Shown here: in pieces, positions 21,691-32,734 of the stretch
Position numbering within the stretch: the stretch's first letter is position 1
How the letters are laid out: every line of letters starts with the position of its first letter
Assembly: GCA_023213395.1 (NCBI GenBank)
Contig: CM041465.1
Location: 231,639,741 to 231,703,740 of the forward strand
Reading direction: 5' to 3'
Length of the DNA: 64,000 nucleotides
From: Cycas panzhihuaensis
Lineage: Eukaryota; Cycadophyta
Translations under genes and position numbers: made by a program
Notes under the pieces: model-generated
The model's database searches: none
What the model was told of the DNA's origin: nothing
Seen by the model: the letters and a program-made list of their open reading frames with translations, nothing else

Positions 21691-23159
21691 AGTGTGGAAA
21701 GAAAATTTGGGGTTTGAAGTAGAAAATCAGAGTCGTGTATTCATAATTGAGAATTAAATCAAAGCAGAGTTATCAATCTAAAACAAAGACAAATTTGGAT
21801 GGCATCTAGTATTAAGCAATTACAGCACACAGAGATAAAGACCTCCCACAATAGTTAGGGGTGTATTATGTATGGTGGCTCTGAGCGGTCAAGGGTTTCA
21901 CTACAGATTACGAGCTAATAATATGCACAGCCAGGAGGGTGTCACACCAGGGCTCTGTGTGGCATGAAGTCATCGCATTGTTGTTTTTGAGTCATTACTG
22001 GTTCCATTGCTTGCCATCTACGACTGGTCTCATTATTGCTTGAGTGTGATCATAGTTTCCATGGAGATCTCGTGTTGCCTGCTTTAATGTTGAAGATCTA
22101 CCACATCAATTAAGAGTTGACAAAAATGCAGAGATCATGCACCAACGTAGGGCACAAACACCAAAACATAGAGGAAATTGCCACAAATTCTCCCATAGTC
22201 AATACCAGTGCAAGTAGCACCCACCAGGAGACACAAATCAAAATAGAAGTGCGCATGCAGGAGTGACATTGGCCCATCATGAACGAATGGAGCAGAACTA
22301 CATACTGTTCATTGCTGCTTTGGTTTCAATCATTCACAGAGGGTCATGGGCATCTGTCTGCAGGGAATGCCTTCTCTGTACACTTGTCCAAACTCAGGGA
22401 ATATGCAACCATACATCACAATCACTTGATCTTTATTGCTCGTGAAGTCTGCCATCATGTTTTATTTCGAATCGGGAGATCATGATGCGTGAAGCCAGGG
22501 AGATCGTAGTCCGTAGTCCGAGGTGATAGAGACAAAGGAGTTTGCACCAAGCAACAAAATCTCTTTTATGGTTAATTGATCCCTATGTCGCCCTATGAAA
22601 GAAATCTAGTTTTTTTGATGGAGCGGTATCGATTGAGGGATAAGTACGATATTATAGGTGAGCAAAGGTAGACTCACTTCCAAGAGGGGAATATTACTGA
22701 CAAGCGTGGACGTCCTCGACCATCGATTTGGAGAAAGCGCAATTGCCAAAACACAGATAGAAAAATCAAAATTGCAAACAGAAAATCTACACCTGTGTAT
22801 TTTGGATTAACATAGGAGAAATGTTTTTCCTATAGTTTTATATATTTAATCAAGTAGAGTTTAAAGCTCAAGTCTGCACTCATTTGGGTCACGTGGATAT
22901 CCTTATATGACCAGGGGGTTAAGTGAAATAGGGTTTAAAATCCTTTTATTTATTTTTAGTTTGTTTCTGAAATGGGCTACCTGGACGTTTTCATCCATAT
23001 CTCAAGCTATGGATGTTAGATTGCAATGTTGTATGAACCATTGGATTTCTAGTTCAAAGATGTTCGTTACAAGTAGTCATATTTGATAGTTTAGACTAGC
23101 AGAAGATATAGATTTTTATCATTAAAGTTGTAGCTTCTAGTTAAACAAGAAAAATGGAC
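21691..23159 (+). other. NLTR-1 internal non-coding region
   Basis: I see no recognised gene. Small frames (for example 68 aa at 22279-22485) carry no motifs. Text at 21800-22530 is mixed in composition and does not resemble gag or pol, so it may be leader or captured sequence. Confidence 0.5.
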
Positions 23160-23730
23160 TCAGAACTTTTTTATCTTGATGAAGGCATCGATATCAACAA
23201 ATGGCTACAAATGGTCGAAACACTGAATGAATTCACAAGGGATATTGACATGGAAGAATAAGGAGCATATATGAAACTTCTTTTGCGAGGGAAAGCTTTT
23301 GATTGGTTTAGAAAACCAAAAGTATTTAATGATTGGGCATGGTTTAAATTGATGTTAATGAGTAAACCATGGAACAAGAATCAAGATGAACATATTCAAA
23401 TGGCGCGTGAATAGGAACCAAAAGATAGTTCCACAAATGAGGAACAAGAAGAGGACACTCTTGATGAAGGTGGGGACAAAAAGGAATTTAATTACATACA
23501 GTGTGAAAGAATTCGCACACATAGAAGAAGACACCAAGCAGACGAGGGAGCAAGATGTAGTTGACCAAGAAGGCACGTCAAATGTTACACAGAGGAACCT
23601 AAGCAGCACAAGGAATAGTCCATGCAAACAAGCGAACCCCACAAGGTACTCAACATGGTTCTTAATCCAGTTTTGCATATGCATATTTCATTTGCTAGTT
23701 TTATCTGCCTTCTCTCTTTCCCATGTTTAA
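23160..23730 (+). pseudogene. NLTR-1 gag-like remnant
   Basis: A + strand frame from about 23163 reads DEGIDINKWLQMVETLNEF, then MKLLLRGKAFDWFRKPKVF and AWFKLMLMSK, with a TAA stop near 23260. This is the 'kFdG.d...Wl......f......A...L.g.A..W......' pattern of gypsy capsid. After a frame change the charged frame at 23386-23730 (114 aa) may be the gag tail. There is no zinc knuckle and no protease after it. Confidence 0.65.
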
Positions 23731-24616
23731 TAGCAATAGAAAAGCCCTTTTTTCCCATCCCATAGTTAGCCATAATCCTAATCTTCTTAACTCTAGTTTC
23801 TTCATAGGACGAATCCAAATTCCCCTTTGCAATCCTAGCTCATCTCTTTACTTGTGTACTCCTTCACCCCTTATAGACCACCCTCAATAGGCTATTCTAC
23901 AACCTCAATCCATTCATCAAGTTTTATCCCTTGATATTACCCTCTACAGAACCCCACCTCATCCTCCTTAATCCTCTTCACTTCCATACTACCAATGTTG
24001 TTTTTTTCTATTAAATCTTTCATTTTATCTGAATATCATTTCTAAAAATGTGTTAAAGTCTCTTTTTCATAAAGAACGTCTATCACTAATCCATCATCCA
24101 TCTTTCCTTCCCAAAAAATGTTGCGGTCCAATAAAACCTGCACAAATTCTCATCTCCATCCGAGGCAGATTCCAAAATTGTCTTCTTATGCTTGCAAAGC
24201 TATGCCTAGTCTCAGATCATAATTCCACCTCTTCTTTTCTTTTTCACGATAAGCAGTCATCAATCCATGACCCTTACAATCAATTCTTTTCATAAAACCT
24301 TCACTTCTTTTTCCAATAACCATCCCATTCAAAAGCAAAATGTGTAAATATAAGGCAAGACCAAGACAAGACATCAGAGATACCTCATAGGTCTCAAGAT
24401 CCTTCTGATTCAGAATAAGACATAACATGTACTTGGTCCCAAGAACAAACATTGGTAAATTCAAGATGCTTGCTAACAAAGTTCCACGAAAGATGCAAGA
24501 TCAAGCCAATTCTTCATGACATACGAGATCTAGCAGGTGGTGGCTGGAAGATTAGATCGAGCTACAAGCAATTCTCGATACTTCAAGGGCGAAGTATCAT
24601 TTTAAGGGGAAGGGAA
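23731..24616. other. NLTR-1 3' internal region, pyrimidine-rich
   Basis: The + strand is strongly C/T-rich at about 23750-24260 (many 'ctcttc', 'ccctt', 'cctcc' runs), and there is no pol reading where pol would be expected. It could be a captured host fragment or a diverged filler. I recognise nothing in it. Confidence 0.5.
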
Positions 24617-25135
24617 TTGTAGCATTCCCAAAATAAAAGAAGTTGGTTTTATAGGAGGAATTTATTATTGTGAAGTCGGTTTTTTGAAGAATTTAAAACA
24701 GAAACATTTATTTTATTTTATTTTATTATGAAGTTGGCTTTTTGGAGAGAAAAATAATAGATTGGTTTTTAAGGCTATAAATAGAGTAGCCTCCCTCCTT
24801 TGTAAATTCAATCTTGGAGAATTTTTGTTATGAAGGGATAATGGCCTTGTGCCTGCTGGAGGATTATGCCTGCCTCGAAGAGGGTTGGTATTGGGATTTG
24901 TACCGAGTTCTGTTATTAATTTATGATCATTTCTGGCTATTATTTATCAATTCTTGGATGTTATACTACATATGACTATTGAATGCCATTTTATGAAGAA
25001 CTACTACTGTAAACATATGAGATTTGCTGTGAATGTATGGAATCGATTGTGAAATACTGTGATATGCTATGAATATTTTTGTTATCTACTGAAAGATTGC
25101 TTCTATCTGCTGTTTTTGCAAAAGGGCTCCCTACA
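24617..25135 (+). repeat. NLTR-1 3' LTR, complete (519 bp)
   Basis: It starts TGTAGCATTCCC and ends CCCTACA. It keeps the TATA box at 24776-24784, and a purine tract precedes it. Confidence 0.92.
24776..24784 (+). promoter_or_regulatory. TATA box in NLTR-1 3' LTR
   Basis: TATAAATAG in the context 'ggctataaatagag' is a strong plant TATA box. It is absent from the deleted 5' LTR, so only the 3' LTR could start transcription, reading outward into 25 kb and beyond. Confidence 0.7.
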
Positions 25136-26330
25136 ACTATATTATGAACTCATTCAAAATTGTCATGAGAGTAGGAAAAGCATGCATCTTCTCACACTAG
25201 CTATCAAGAATTAACAATGAAGAGAAAGTTGCAGGTGTTAATGATGACTTTCGTGATGCACACTATTCATTCAAAATAGTCGTAGTCCCTACATAATGCT
25301 ACGAAGGGATCCTAAAGTACTTGTCCGCAAGAGAAATGCCACTGGAGGTGGATGGAGTGGATAAGAGACACCTTGAAAGTAAAGTAGCGCCATGCTGGCT
25401 GATCCAAGGAGAATTATATCGGTTGGGGCCTGGCGACATTTCAAGAAGATGCATGGACCCTCATAAAGTTTTGCTAGTCACATAACAACCTTATTAAGGA
25501 ATCTCAGGGGGCCATGGTAGTAAAGATATGATAATGCAAAAAATATGAAACATGGGCTTGCGGTTGTTAGTGTTATACAATGATGTATGAAAATGGGTGG
25601 AGAGGTGTGACTATTGCTAATGGGTGGAGAAACCCACCTAATGGAATTTCCAACCCCTATACCCTGTGCTATCAAAAGTGCCATTTGAAAGGTGGGAGTT
25701 GATTTTTATTGGACCCATTTGACCAGTAATACAAAGGTTGTGGATATGATATATTTTGGTGGCAACTGGTTATATGACAAAGTGTGTGGAAGCACAACTC
25801 TTGCCTTAGGCAATGCCATGAGTGATTTCCTCACGAAGTAATTATCACAAGGTTTGATTGTCCAAATGGGTCAAGGAGGGCATTTCCTCAATAAAGTAAT
25901 TAGGAAATTAGCTTCAACATTTATGATTATCCATTAGAAGTCCACTTTGTACTACTCGTTGAGCTAAAGGTCAAGGAGAAAGATCCAATAAGATTATTAA
26001 TAAAAAATCTTTATAGAAAATATGTAGCTTTGCATGAGTGGACTTAGTAGAAAAGTTGCCCTCAATGTTATGGGCATTTCACACTACCTATAGGCGAATG
26101 ACAAGTTAGACAACTTTTTGATTAGCATATGGAATTGAAGCAATCGTTCCCTATAAATTTGAGTGTGATTATCCAAATGGGTCGACTATAGACAGAAAAT
26201 GGATGCTCGGTTGATTAGAGTGGGCCAGCCTCTAAGTTTACAGATAAGGTGCCTTGTAAGTTGTTTGAAGACGTGTTGATAGATTAATAAGCTGATGATG
26301 TTCAGTATACAATTGCCACATGTATATATA
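25136..26330 (+). pseudogene. GYP-3 right part: RNase H-integrase spacer and integrase (broken)
   Basis: Directly after NLTR-1 the reading resumes with SFKIVMRVGKACIFSH, LSRINNEEKVAGVNDDF and CYEGILKYL. These match the spacer of GYP-5 (IMVKQGKSHIIPNRLSRIDN..., WYEGIPRYL) and GYP-2. Around 25690-25800 the integrase core reads WELIFIGPI then YILVATGYMTKCVEAQ, with the first catalytic position near 25700. Around 26085-26170 MLWAFHTTYRRMTS and AYGIEAIVPYKFE follow. At least ten stops interrupt it. Confidence 0.8.
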
Positions 26331-26663
26331 GCTGACTAGTGGTTTTTCATGAGGAGGTATAACCCGTCATCACACCCTTCCATAAATAAATAATCATTAA
26401 TTAATGATAATTGCTCTTTAGGTACATACCAATGCTCCCCCTCTTAAAATGTTTCGCCCTTGAGGTATATTCAGAAAATGTCAGTCAATGATTGCCTCTT
26501 GCACATAGGAGAATGTCGTATTTATTAACCTTATGTTTTGAAATAGTTATTCGATGAGTTATGAGTTGTTTAGATTCCCAAAACAAGGTAGTGTAATTAA
26601 AACTTGACTCTAGGGAATCTTCCATTTGATTATTATATTAGATTGTAGATATGTGCTCGATTG
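26331..26663. other. stretch with no gene recognised
   Basis: AT-rich sequence follows the integrase remnant. It contains 'tgctccccctcttaaaatg', a purine tract if read on the - strand, so an element boundary may lie here. No coding frame is supported. Confidence 0.35.
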
Positions 26664-27599
26664 CTAGTAGATTTTATCTGATTGTTTGTTGCGTGCTTCT
26701 TCTTGAGAAGTTGTTGGAGATGTATCCACTAGGCAAGACTTTAATATATTCTTTTGCAGGTTAGATCTTGGGACTTGTTTTGAACGATTAAGATAGAAGG
26801 TTATTACTAATGGAACATTTTGTATATAATTTATAGAATGTGGGTTGTAAGTTGCCCTATACTGTTCCAAAGGTGGTGTTGGGCATTTGTCGTCTTTTGC
26901 CATAGGTGTGTCATCTTGTTGAGTCCTCAGCCAATTGTGTATTTTTGCCTTTGCTTGCTTTGCATACTCATTCATGATTTGTTTGTGCCATTCTTCCAGG
27001 TCAATTGGAGGTACGGCGTCAAAATTTGATGTGTATTCTTCAAATGGGTGTAAGTCTTGTATGGATATGTTTGCATCTAAGTAGATCAAGTAGGATTCCT
27101 AGGTTTGTTTGATATTAGACAGTATTCTTGTGTGTGCTTTGCTTTACATGACATCTTGTTGATGAATATGTAGATTGGTGATCCACATTCATATCGTATA
27201 TAGTCATAGAAATTAATTTGAGCTTTATAATATTTTGGTTCTTCGATATATTATTCTTGCAGTTCATTATATTCTTTCTTGTAATCCTGATAGAGTGTTG
27301 TGTTGAATTATAGAACAACTTTGAAACACTTGATGTTAGCTATTTGAGATAATGTTGAATCTCTTAGTTTTTCTTGCGAAGCTTTGATCTCAAATAATCT
27401 TTGTACATCAATTAATTGACTAATGCAAGGAGATTGAACAGTATTACTATTATCTCCTATATTATTAAATGTCAAGAAGCGAGTTTGGTCTATTTCCACA
27501 GTTTCATGGTTATATGATTCAATGAATAGTTTTCTATAGTTCCCTCCACTTGATGGTTTTACAACATTTATTATATTGTGTTTTGTGGCATACAACATT
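26664..27599 (-). pseudogene. unrecognised - strand coding remnant, downstream part
   Basis: Two - strand frames sit head to tail: 27308-27598 (96 aa, with VVKPSSGGNYRKLFIESYN) and 26664-27089 (141 aa, with DLHPFEEYTSNFDAVPPIDL and a basic C-terminal third). Between them, shifted frames still look protein-like (Tyr-, Asn- and Lys-rich). The upstream part lies beyond COP-2 at 32735-32935. I do not recognise the family. It has no CCHC, protease or RT motif that I can see, so it may be a transposon accessory protein, an old integrated element or a decayed gene. Confidence 0.35.
27516..27599. repeat. left copy of a 60-85 bp duplication flanking COP-2
   Basis: The sequence 'gattcaatgaatag...ccctccacttga...acaacatttattata' ends exactly where the COP-2 5' LTR begins. 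The right copy starts exactly where the 3' LTR ends (32735). About 63 positions align with about 8 differences, and the last 17 bases align weakly. Confidence 0.85.
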
Positions 27600-27793
27600 T
27601 GTTGAGATGTAATGTTTTAACATTAGGACACTTGAGGGTAATGTATTAAAACCCCTCTTTATGTAATCAAGACAAGTGTTTGACATGTGTCAATTGGACA
27701 CAGCAATTGCAACTCCTTGATGTTTATTTAAGAATGATGTACTCTCTCATAATATAACATTCAATTTTCACCATTTATGTGTGAATCTTAACA
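27600..27793 (+). repeat. COP-2 5' LTR (194 bp)
   Basis: It runs from TGTTGAGATG to AATCTTAACA, directly followed by the PBS. Confidence 0.93.
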
Positions 27794-27804
27794 TGGTATC
27801 AGAG
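27794..27804 (+). other. COP-2 primer-binding site
   Basis: TGGTATCAGAG abuts the LTR end. It matches the initiator-tRNA-Met site for 11 bases and diverges after that. Confidence 0.85.
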
Positions 27805-28456
27805 TAGGGCAATTTACCGGTCTGAGGAGAAATATTTGGTGTGATAGAAGGGCAGAAGATCTTTGTGTAGTCAACAAAAGGATAGTAATTGTCAAGTACT
27901 ATGAAGCAATTGAAGAAGGACAAATTAATTGCCTATGTACAAACATACGAATGAGAAAATTTGAAAGTGCTTAGACTTTTCTCAAAATTTACTAGAAGGT
28001 TGATCTCAACATGGCCATCATCTTTCTCTTCTGAGTTGACGAATTTCAAGATCGTTTTCAAGGGCATTTCACTCATTTACCAATTGTGCAGGTTTGAAGA
28101 GATAATCACTATTTTTGCTCAATTTTTTCTCTGAAACTGGGTAATATTTGTTGTATTCTGTTCTTATCATCAATATGCATCTGTTGATTCCTATTTTGAG
28201 GAGATTGATTGGGAATTTCTCATGATATAAGCATTATTTGGAAAAACCTTAGTGGCCCATTTTATCATTTTGAGCCTGTTTCCATTTAAATGAACAATAA
28301 TATCCCCAAGACATATACATATTCGGAATCCTTGTGAAAAGACCTTCAATTTTAGGTTTTTATTTTTTTTTGGTCATCTATACACCTGCAATTTTGTATA
28401 GGATTTCGTTCAATCGTACGATCAGACCCTATAGTTGCCTAATACTTCTAGAGAAA

Positions 28457-29340
28457 ATGGCCTCTTCCATTTCAGCACTCAATGAGCAGGATAAATTGAT
28501 GGAGACAAATTACCATGTGTGGAAAATTAAGGTTGAGACCCTGCTTAGAGCCAAAAATGCACAAAATATAGCCATAGAGGTAGGAAAGAGACCTAATGAC
28601 GCTGGTGTTGCCCATACTAGTTGGGATGAAAGGGATAATGCAAGAGTGAGAGTGTTAAAATTGTCTGTCTTTGACCCTCTCCTTGTATATGTTGAAAGGA
28701 TAAATTTATCTATTGAGATCTGGAAGGTGTCTGTAAATTTGTATAGTCAAAAAATTCGAGCCAAGATTGTGGCCCTTAAGGAAGAGTTGTTCAGATTGCA
28801 CATGAAGAAAATGAAAGTATTTCATAATTTATTCATAAGGTCACCTCAATCAAGAATGATCTATTGAGTGTTGGAGCAAATATGCCAGATCAAGAACTTG
28901 TTGAAATGATTGCAAGTAAACTTTTCAAATCTATTGACAACATGATTAATTCAATAACAAATAATGATCAGATTAGAACAATGTCACTTGATACTTTAAC
29001 AGGGTTGCTTTTAAGACAAGAACAAAGGAATAAATGTTACGAAGAGGGAACAAAGTTAGAAGATGCATTCTTGTCCAAACTCAGTTTCAGACCAAGAGGA
29101 ACATGACAAACACGAGGACGTGCTCGAACACCCAACATAAGAAGCCAATCTAGAGGAAGATGGCAGGAGAGCAGAGGTTGAGGGAGTTCAGATCCTCCTA
29201 GGGATGCTAGGGTCTGCTTCAATTATGGAAAACCAAGTCATTTCTCGAGCAATTGTAGAGCTCTAGATGTTTGCTATCATTGCGGACAATCTGGACATTA
29301 TCCTTACTAGTGTTCACAAAGGAGAGCAGAGATTTAGAGA
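28457..29340 (+). pseudogene. COP-2 gag with two CCHC zinc knuckles (broken)
   Basis: The best start is the ATG at 28457 (MASSISALNEQDKLMETNYH), because COP-4 gag opens alike (MVSPLLGLLDQDKLTELNY). The capsid part continues to IRAKIVALKEELFRLHMKKM, then shifts frame near 28830 and resumes at 28864 (MPDQELVEMIASKLFKS...). Around 29212-29250 the first knuckle is C-F-N-Y-G-K-P-S-H-F-S-S-N-C, with the second Cys replaced by Tyr. Around 29269-29313 the second begins C-Y-H-C-G-Q-S-G-H and is followed by a stop one residue before its last Cys. The protein would have packaged element RNA. Confidence 0.85.
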
Positions 29341-29439
29341 GAGAAATGACCAGCAGGCAACTCAACAAGGAATAAACCAGTCTCGATGAAGATGAAGAAG
29401 AAACGACATTTGTAGCTACACTCACTGCAAGTCTTGAGG

Positions 29440-30530
29440 ATAAAGAAGTGTGGTACATTGACTTTGGAGCTTCGAGGTACATGACCAGGCGTGGAGATTG
29501 GTTTGAAACACTCAAATCTTATTCTTCTAACAAATCAATTGAGTTAGGAGATAAATATTCTCTTGACATCAAAGGGGTTGGAACTATAGCTATTGAGTTA
29601 AGTCACTGTTCAAAAAATTGGCAATGTACTGTTTGTGGTAGGACTAAAGAAGAACCTCTTGTTTGTTTCTCAGTTCTAAAAGGAAAAAACTAGTAACTAT
29701 TTTTGATGAAAAAGGTTATTGTCATATTCTGGATATGAAGAAGGGTGGTGTTGAAATTGTTAAGGGAATAGAAAGCAATGATTTGTATAGGTTGCTTTCT
29801 AACCCTGTTATTGGAAATAAAGATATAAAGGTATACACTGTTGTAAATGTTGATAATAACAAACTTTGGCATTTGAAGTATGGGCATATCTTCTCAGATA
29901 GATTAGAGTTGTCACGTAATTCATGTATGGTTATTGGGCTTCACAATGTTACATTTCATCCTCTTGTTTGTAAAAGCTATCTGCTTGGTGAATAGCACCG
30001 TTTTCCTCACAAAAAGGTGAATGGCGAGCTCAAAACAAATTAGAATTAATTCACACTGATCTATGTGGGCCAATCACTCCATGTTCAATAAATGGAGCTA
30101 GATATTTCCTTACTTTCATTGATGATTTTTCTAGGAAAGCATGGATTTACTTTCTTTACAGTAAGACTAAAGTCTTTGAAAAATTCAAAGAATGCAAGGT
30201 AGAAGTCGAACTTGAAAGTGGAGCCAAAACAAAATGCATCAGATTTGATAGAGTGCAGAATACATCTTAAAAGAATTTTTGAATTTCTGCAGAATTCATG
30301 GAATTCGTCGACAACTCACAACTCCATATACATCTTAGTCTAATAGAGTAGCTAAACACAAAAATAGAACAATCATGGAGATGGCTTGAAGCATGATTCA
30401 AGATAGACAAATTTTGAAGACTTTTTGGGCAGAAACAGTAAACACAGCTAACTACCTTATAAATCGAAGACCAACACAAGCTCTAGATCAAATTACACCA
30501 GAAGAGGCTTGAACAAGATACAAACCAGAT
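29440..30530 (+). pseudogene. COP-2 protease and integrase (broken)
   Basis: At about 29450 the protease site reads WYIDFGASRYMTRR. The Asp is kept but the following Ser is Phe. The Gag-pre-integrase/HHCC region at 29663-30000 has LWHLKYGHI and C-K-S-Y-L-L-G. The integrase core (30040-30530) shows ELIHTDLCGP, FLTFIDDFSRKAWIYFL, a damaged second-aspartate region (CIRFDRVQ), and 'NRTIMEMA' near 30365 with stops around it. Confidence 0.8.
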
Positions 30531-32260
30531 GTAACTTAAAAAATTTTGGATGCCTTCATATTCCAGACAAAAAAAGGCCCAAGCTTGACTGCAAAAGCAT
30601 AGAGTGCATAATGATAGGCTATAGCAAGAATTCAAAACCCTATAAATGTATAGACCCAAATACAAACAAGGTCTATATAAGTAGAGATGTTGTATTCAAT
30701 GAAAGAGATATTCTAAAAAGTTCACCTCCATATCAAGAGATTGAAGAGCCACAGAAAACAATTCTTTCAGAAGAATCTTCATCTGAAGAAATCTCAAGAA
30801 TTACTTTAGAAGATACGGTAATTGATGAAGTAGGAGAATCAGAGAGGGCGCTCTCACCTCCCGTCGACTCAAGTGCAGAAGAAGACAAGGAAAAAGAAAC
30901 AATGTCTAAGAAGATACCAAAATGGTATATCAAAATAATTGAGGAAGTTAGAGGAGATGTGTTTACACACAGAACAAGAAGCCAGAAACATCAGGCACAA
31001 TTCAGACATGTTGAACCACAATCTTACGAAGAAGCAAGACAACACAAGGTATGGCAAATTGCAATGAATGTGGAAATGGTATCAATTTTCGAAAACTAGA
31101 CATGGGAAGTGGTTGATCTACTTGTAGGTAAGCCTGTTGTAAATTGCAAATGGGTGTATAAAATAAAAGAAAATTCTAATGATGAAGTAGAAAAGTGTAA
31201 AGCTAGATTAGTCGCTAAAGGATACACTTAGATAACATGGATAGATTATGAAGAAATCTTCTCACCTATAGCAAAATTAAATATTGTGAGAGTGGTAATA
31301 GCCCTAGTTGCACAACATAATTGGAAGGTTTACCAATTAGGCGTAAAAAATGCCTTCTTGAATGGAGAACTCAGAAGTCTATATGAGCCAACTAGAAGGA
31401 TACATTCAGAATGGCCAAGAAAATCTTGTGTGCAAACTAAAAAGGGCTTTATATGGATTGAAGTAGGCCCCAAGGGTCCGGTATGCCAAGTTGGACAAAT
31501 ACCTTACTAAAAATAGATTTCAAAGTTGCAACGCAGATTTCAGTCTGTACACAAAGAAGAGTCAAGGACTGATCACAATAATCGTGGTCTATGTAGATAA
31601 CATGATCTTCACAGGAAGTGACATAGAACATAGCAGATATAAAGGCACAACTTGAAAAAGGGGTTGAAATGACAGACTTAGGACTTCTAAATTACTATGT
31701 TGGTATATAAGTTAATAAAAAAGGGGGTTCAATCACTTTATCTCAAGGTAAATATATAAAAAATCTACTGACAAAATTCAAAATGGAAGAATGCAACAAC
31801 TGTGCAACCCCCATAGAAATTAGCTGTGATCTAACTCCTTCTGAAGAAGAAGCTTCAATTGATGCAACCTTGTATAGACAACTAATTGGAAGTCCGATAT
31901 ACCTCACTGCAACTAGACCTGACATATCATATTCCGTTGGCCTAGTCTTTAGATATATGTAGGATCCAAAACCAACTCATTGGAAAACTGCAAAAATAAT
32001 ACTTAGATATCTGAAAGGAACAATTGACCTAAAACTCACTTATCCAAAAAATAAGTCAGGTCAATTGATTAGATTCTACGATTTAGACTGGGCAAGGGAT
32101 AAAGAAAAGAGAAAATCAACAAGTGGATACTGCTTTTTCTTTGGGCCAACAACAATCTCATGGAGCAACAAACGACAAACAACAATTGCACTATCATCCA
32201 TAGAAGTAGAGTACAAATCAGCAGTCAACGCTTCATATGAAGCAATCTGGTTGAGATAAC
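30509..32260 (+). pseudogene. COP-2 reverse transcriptase and RNase H (broken)
   Basis: The frame at 30509-31099 (196 aa) covers the integrase tail (HIPDKKRPKLDCKSIECIMI) and the acidic linker, then QSYEEARQHKVWQIAMNVEM. RT continues across stops: WKVYQLGVKNAFLNGEL near 31325, VVYVDNMIFTGSD near 31585 (the catalytic box reads YVDN instead of YVDD), LYRQLIGSPIYLTATRPDI near 31875. RNase H at 32065-32260 shows YDLDWARDKEKRKSTSGYCF then TIALSSIEVEYKSA. The tail runs to KPLSKEKFQFFKDKLGQIKH near 32470-32530. Confidence 0.85.
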
Positions 32261-32538
32261 TTTTGTCAAATTTAGATCAACAACAGAAAAGTCAACAACT
32301 CTTCTCTACGATAATCAAAGTGCAATTAAGTTGACAAAAAATTCAGTCCTTCACACTCAAACAACGCACATTGAAGTGCACCGTCATTTCATAAGAGAAA
32401 AAGTACAAATCAAGGAGATTGACTTGACATACTATCCTACAAATGAATAGGTTGCAGATATCATGACAAAACCACTCAGCAAGGAAAAGTTTCAATTTTT
32501 TAAAGACAAGTTAGGACAAATAAAACATTAAGAGAGGG

Positions 32539-32734
32539 TGTTGAGATGTAATGTTTGATCATTAGGACACTTGAGGTTAATGTATTAAAACCCCTCTTTA
32601 TGTAATCAAGACAAGTGTTCGACACGTGTCAATCAGACACATAGCGGTTACAACTCCTTGATGTATATTTAAGAATGATGCACTCTCTCATAATATAACA
32701 TTTAGTTTTCACCATTTATGTGTGAAGCTTAACA
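32539..32734 (+). repeat. COP-2 3' LTR (196 bp)
   Basis: It starts TGTTGAGATG after AAGAGAGGG and ends AAGCTTAACA. It is about 91% like the 5' LTR by eye. Confidence 0.93.

Larger units (their letters stand above)
21342..25135 (+). mobile_element. NLTR-1: non-autonomous LTR retrotransposon (~3.8 kb)
   Basis: Direct repeats 21342-21677 and 24617-25135 both start TGTAGCATTCCC and end CTAYA. The 5' copy is followed by a PBS (TGGTATCAAAGC, 21679-21690) and the 3' copy is preceded by a purine tract (AAGGGGAAGGGAA, 24603-24615). The flanks are GCTAT (21337-21341) and ACTAT (25136-25140), a 5-bp target duplication with one mismatch. The interrupted GYP-3 reading resumes exactly after it, which confirms the ends. 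Only a gag-like segment is visible inside, with no RT, integrase or RNase H, so it must have depended on another element. Confidence 0.9.
27600..32734 (+). mobile_element. COP-2: Ty1/copia element with short LTRs (~5.1 kb)
   Basis: Direct repeats 27600-27793 and 32539-32734 start TGTTGAGATGTAATG and end CTTAACA. The 5' LTR abuts PBS TGGTATCAGAG. The 3' LTR is preceded by AAGAGAGGG, the polypurine tract. Inside are gag with two zinc knuckles, protease, integrase, RT and RNase H in copia order. The LTRs differ at roughly 18 of 195 positions, so it is older than COP-1. The same PPT and LTR start style is shared with COP-3 and COP-4, and the gag proteins of COP-2 and COP-4 align over their length. 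Confidence 0.93.

Noticed and set aside
23355-23684. 109-aa - strand hydrophobic frame in NLTR-1
   Set aside because: It is opposite the gag-like + strand frame. Its Leu/Phe/Cys-rich composition is what the complement of a Lys/Glu/Gln-rich frame gives.
30267-31057. - strand frames in COP-2 integrase/RT region
   Set aside because: These are antisense shadows of the + strand integrase and RT readings.
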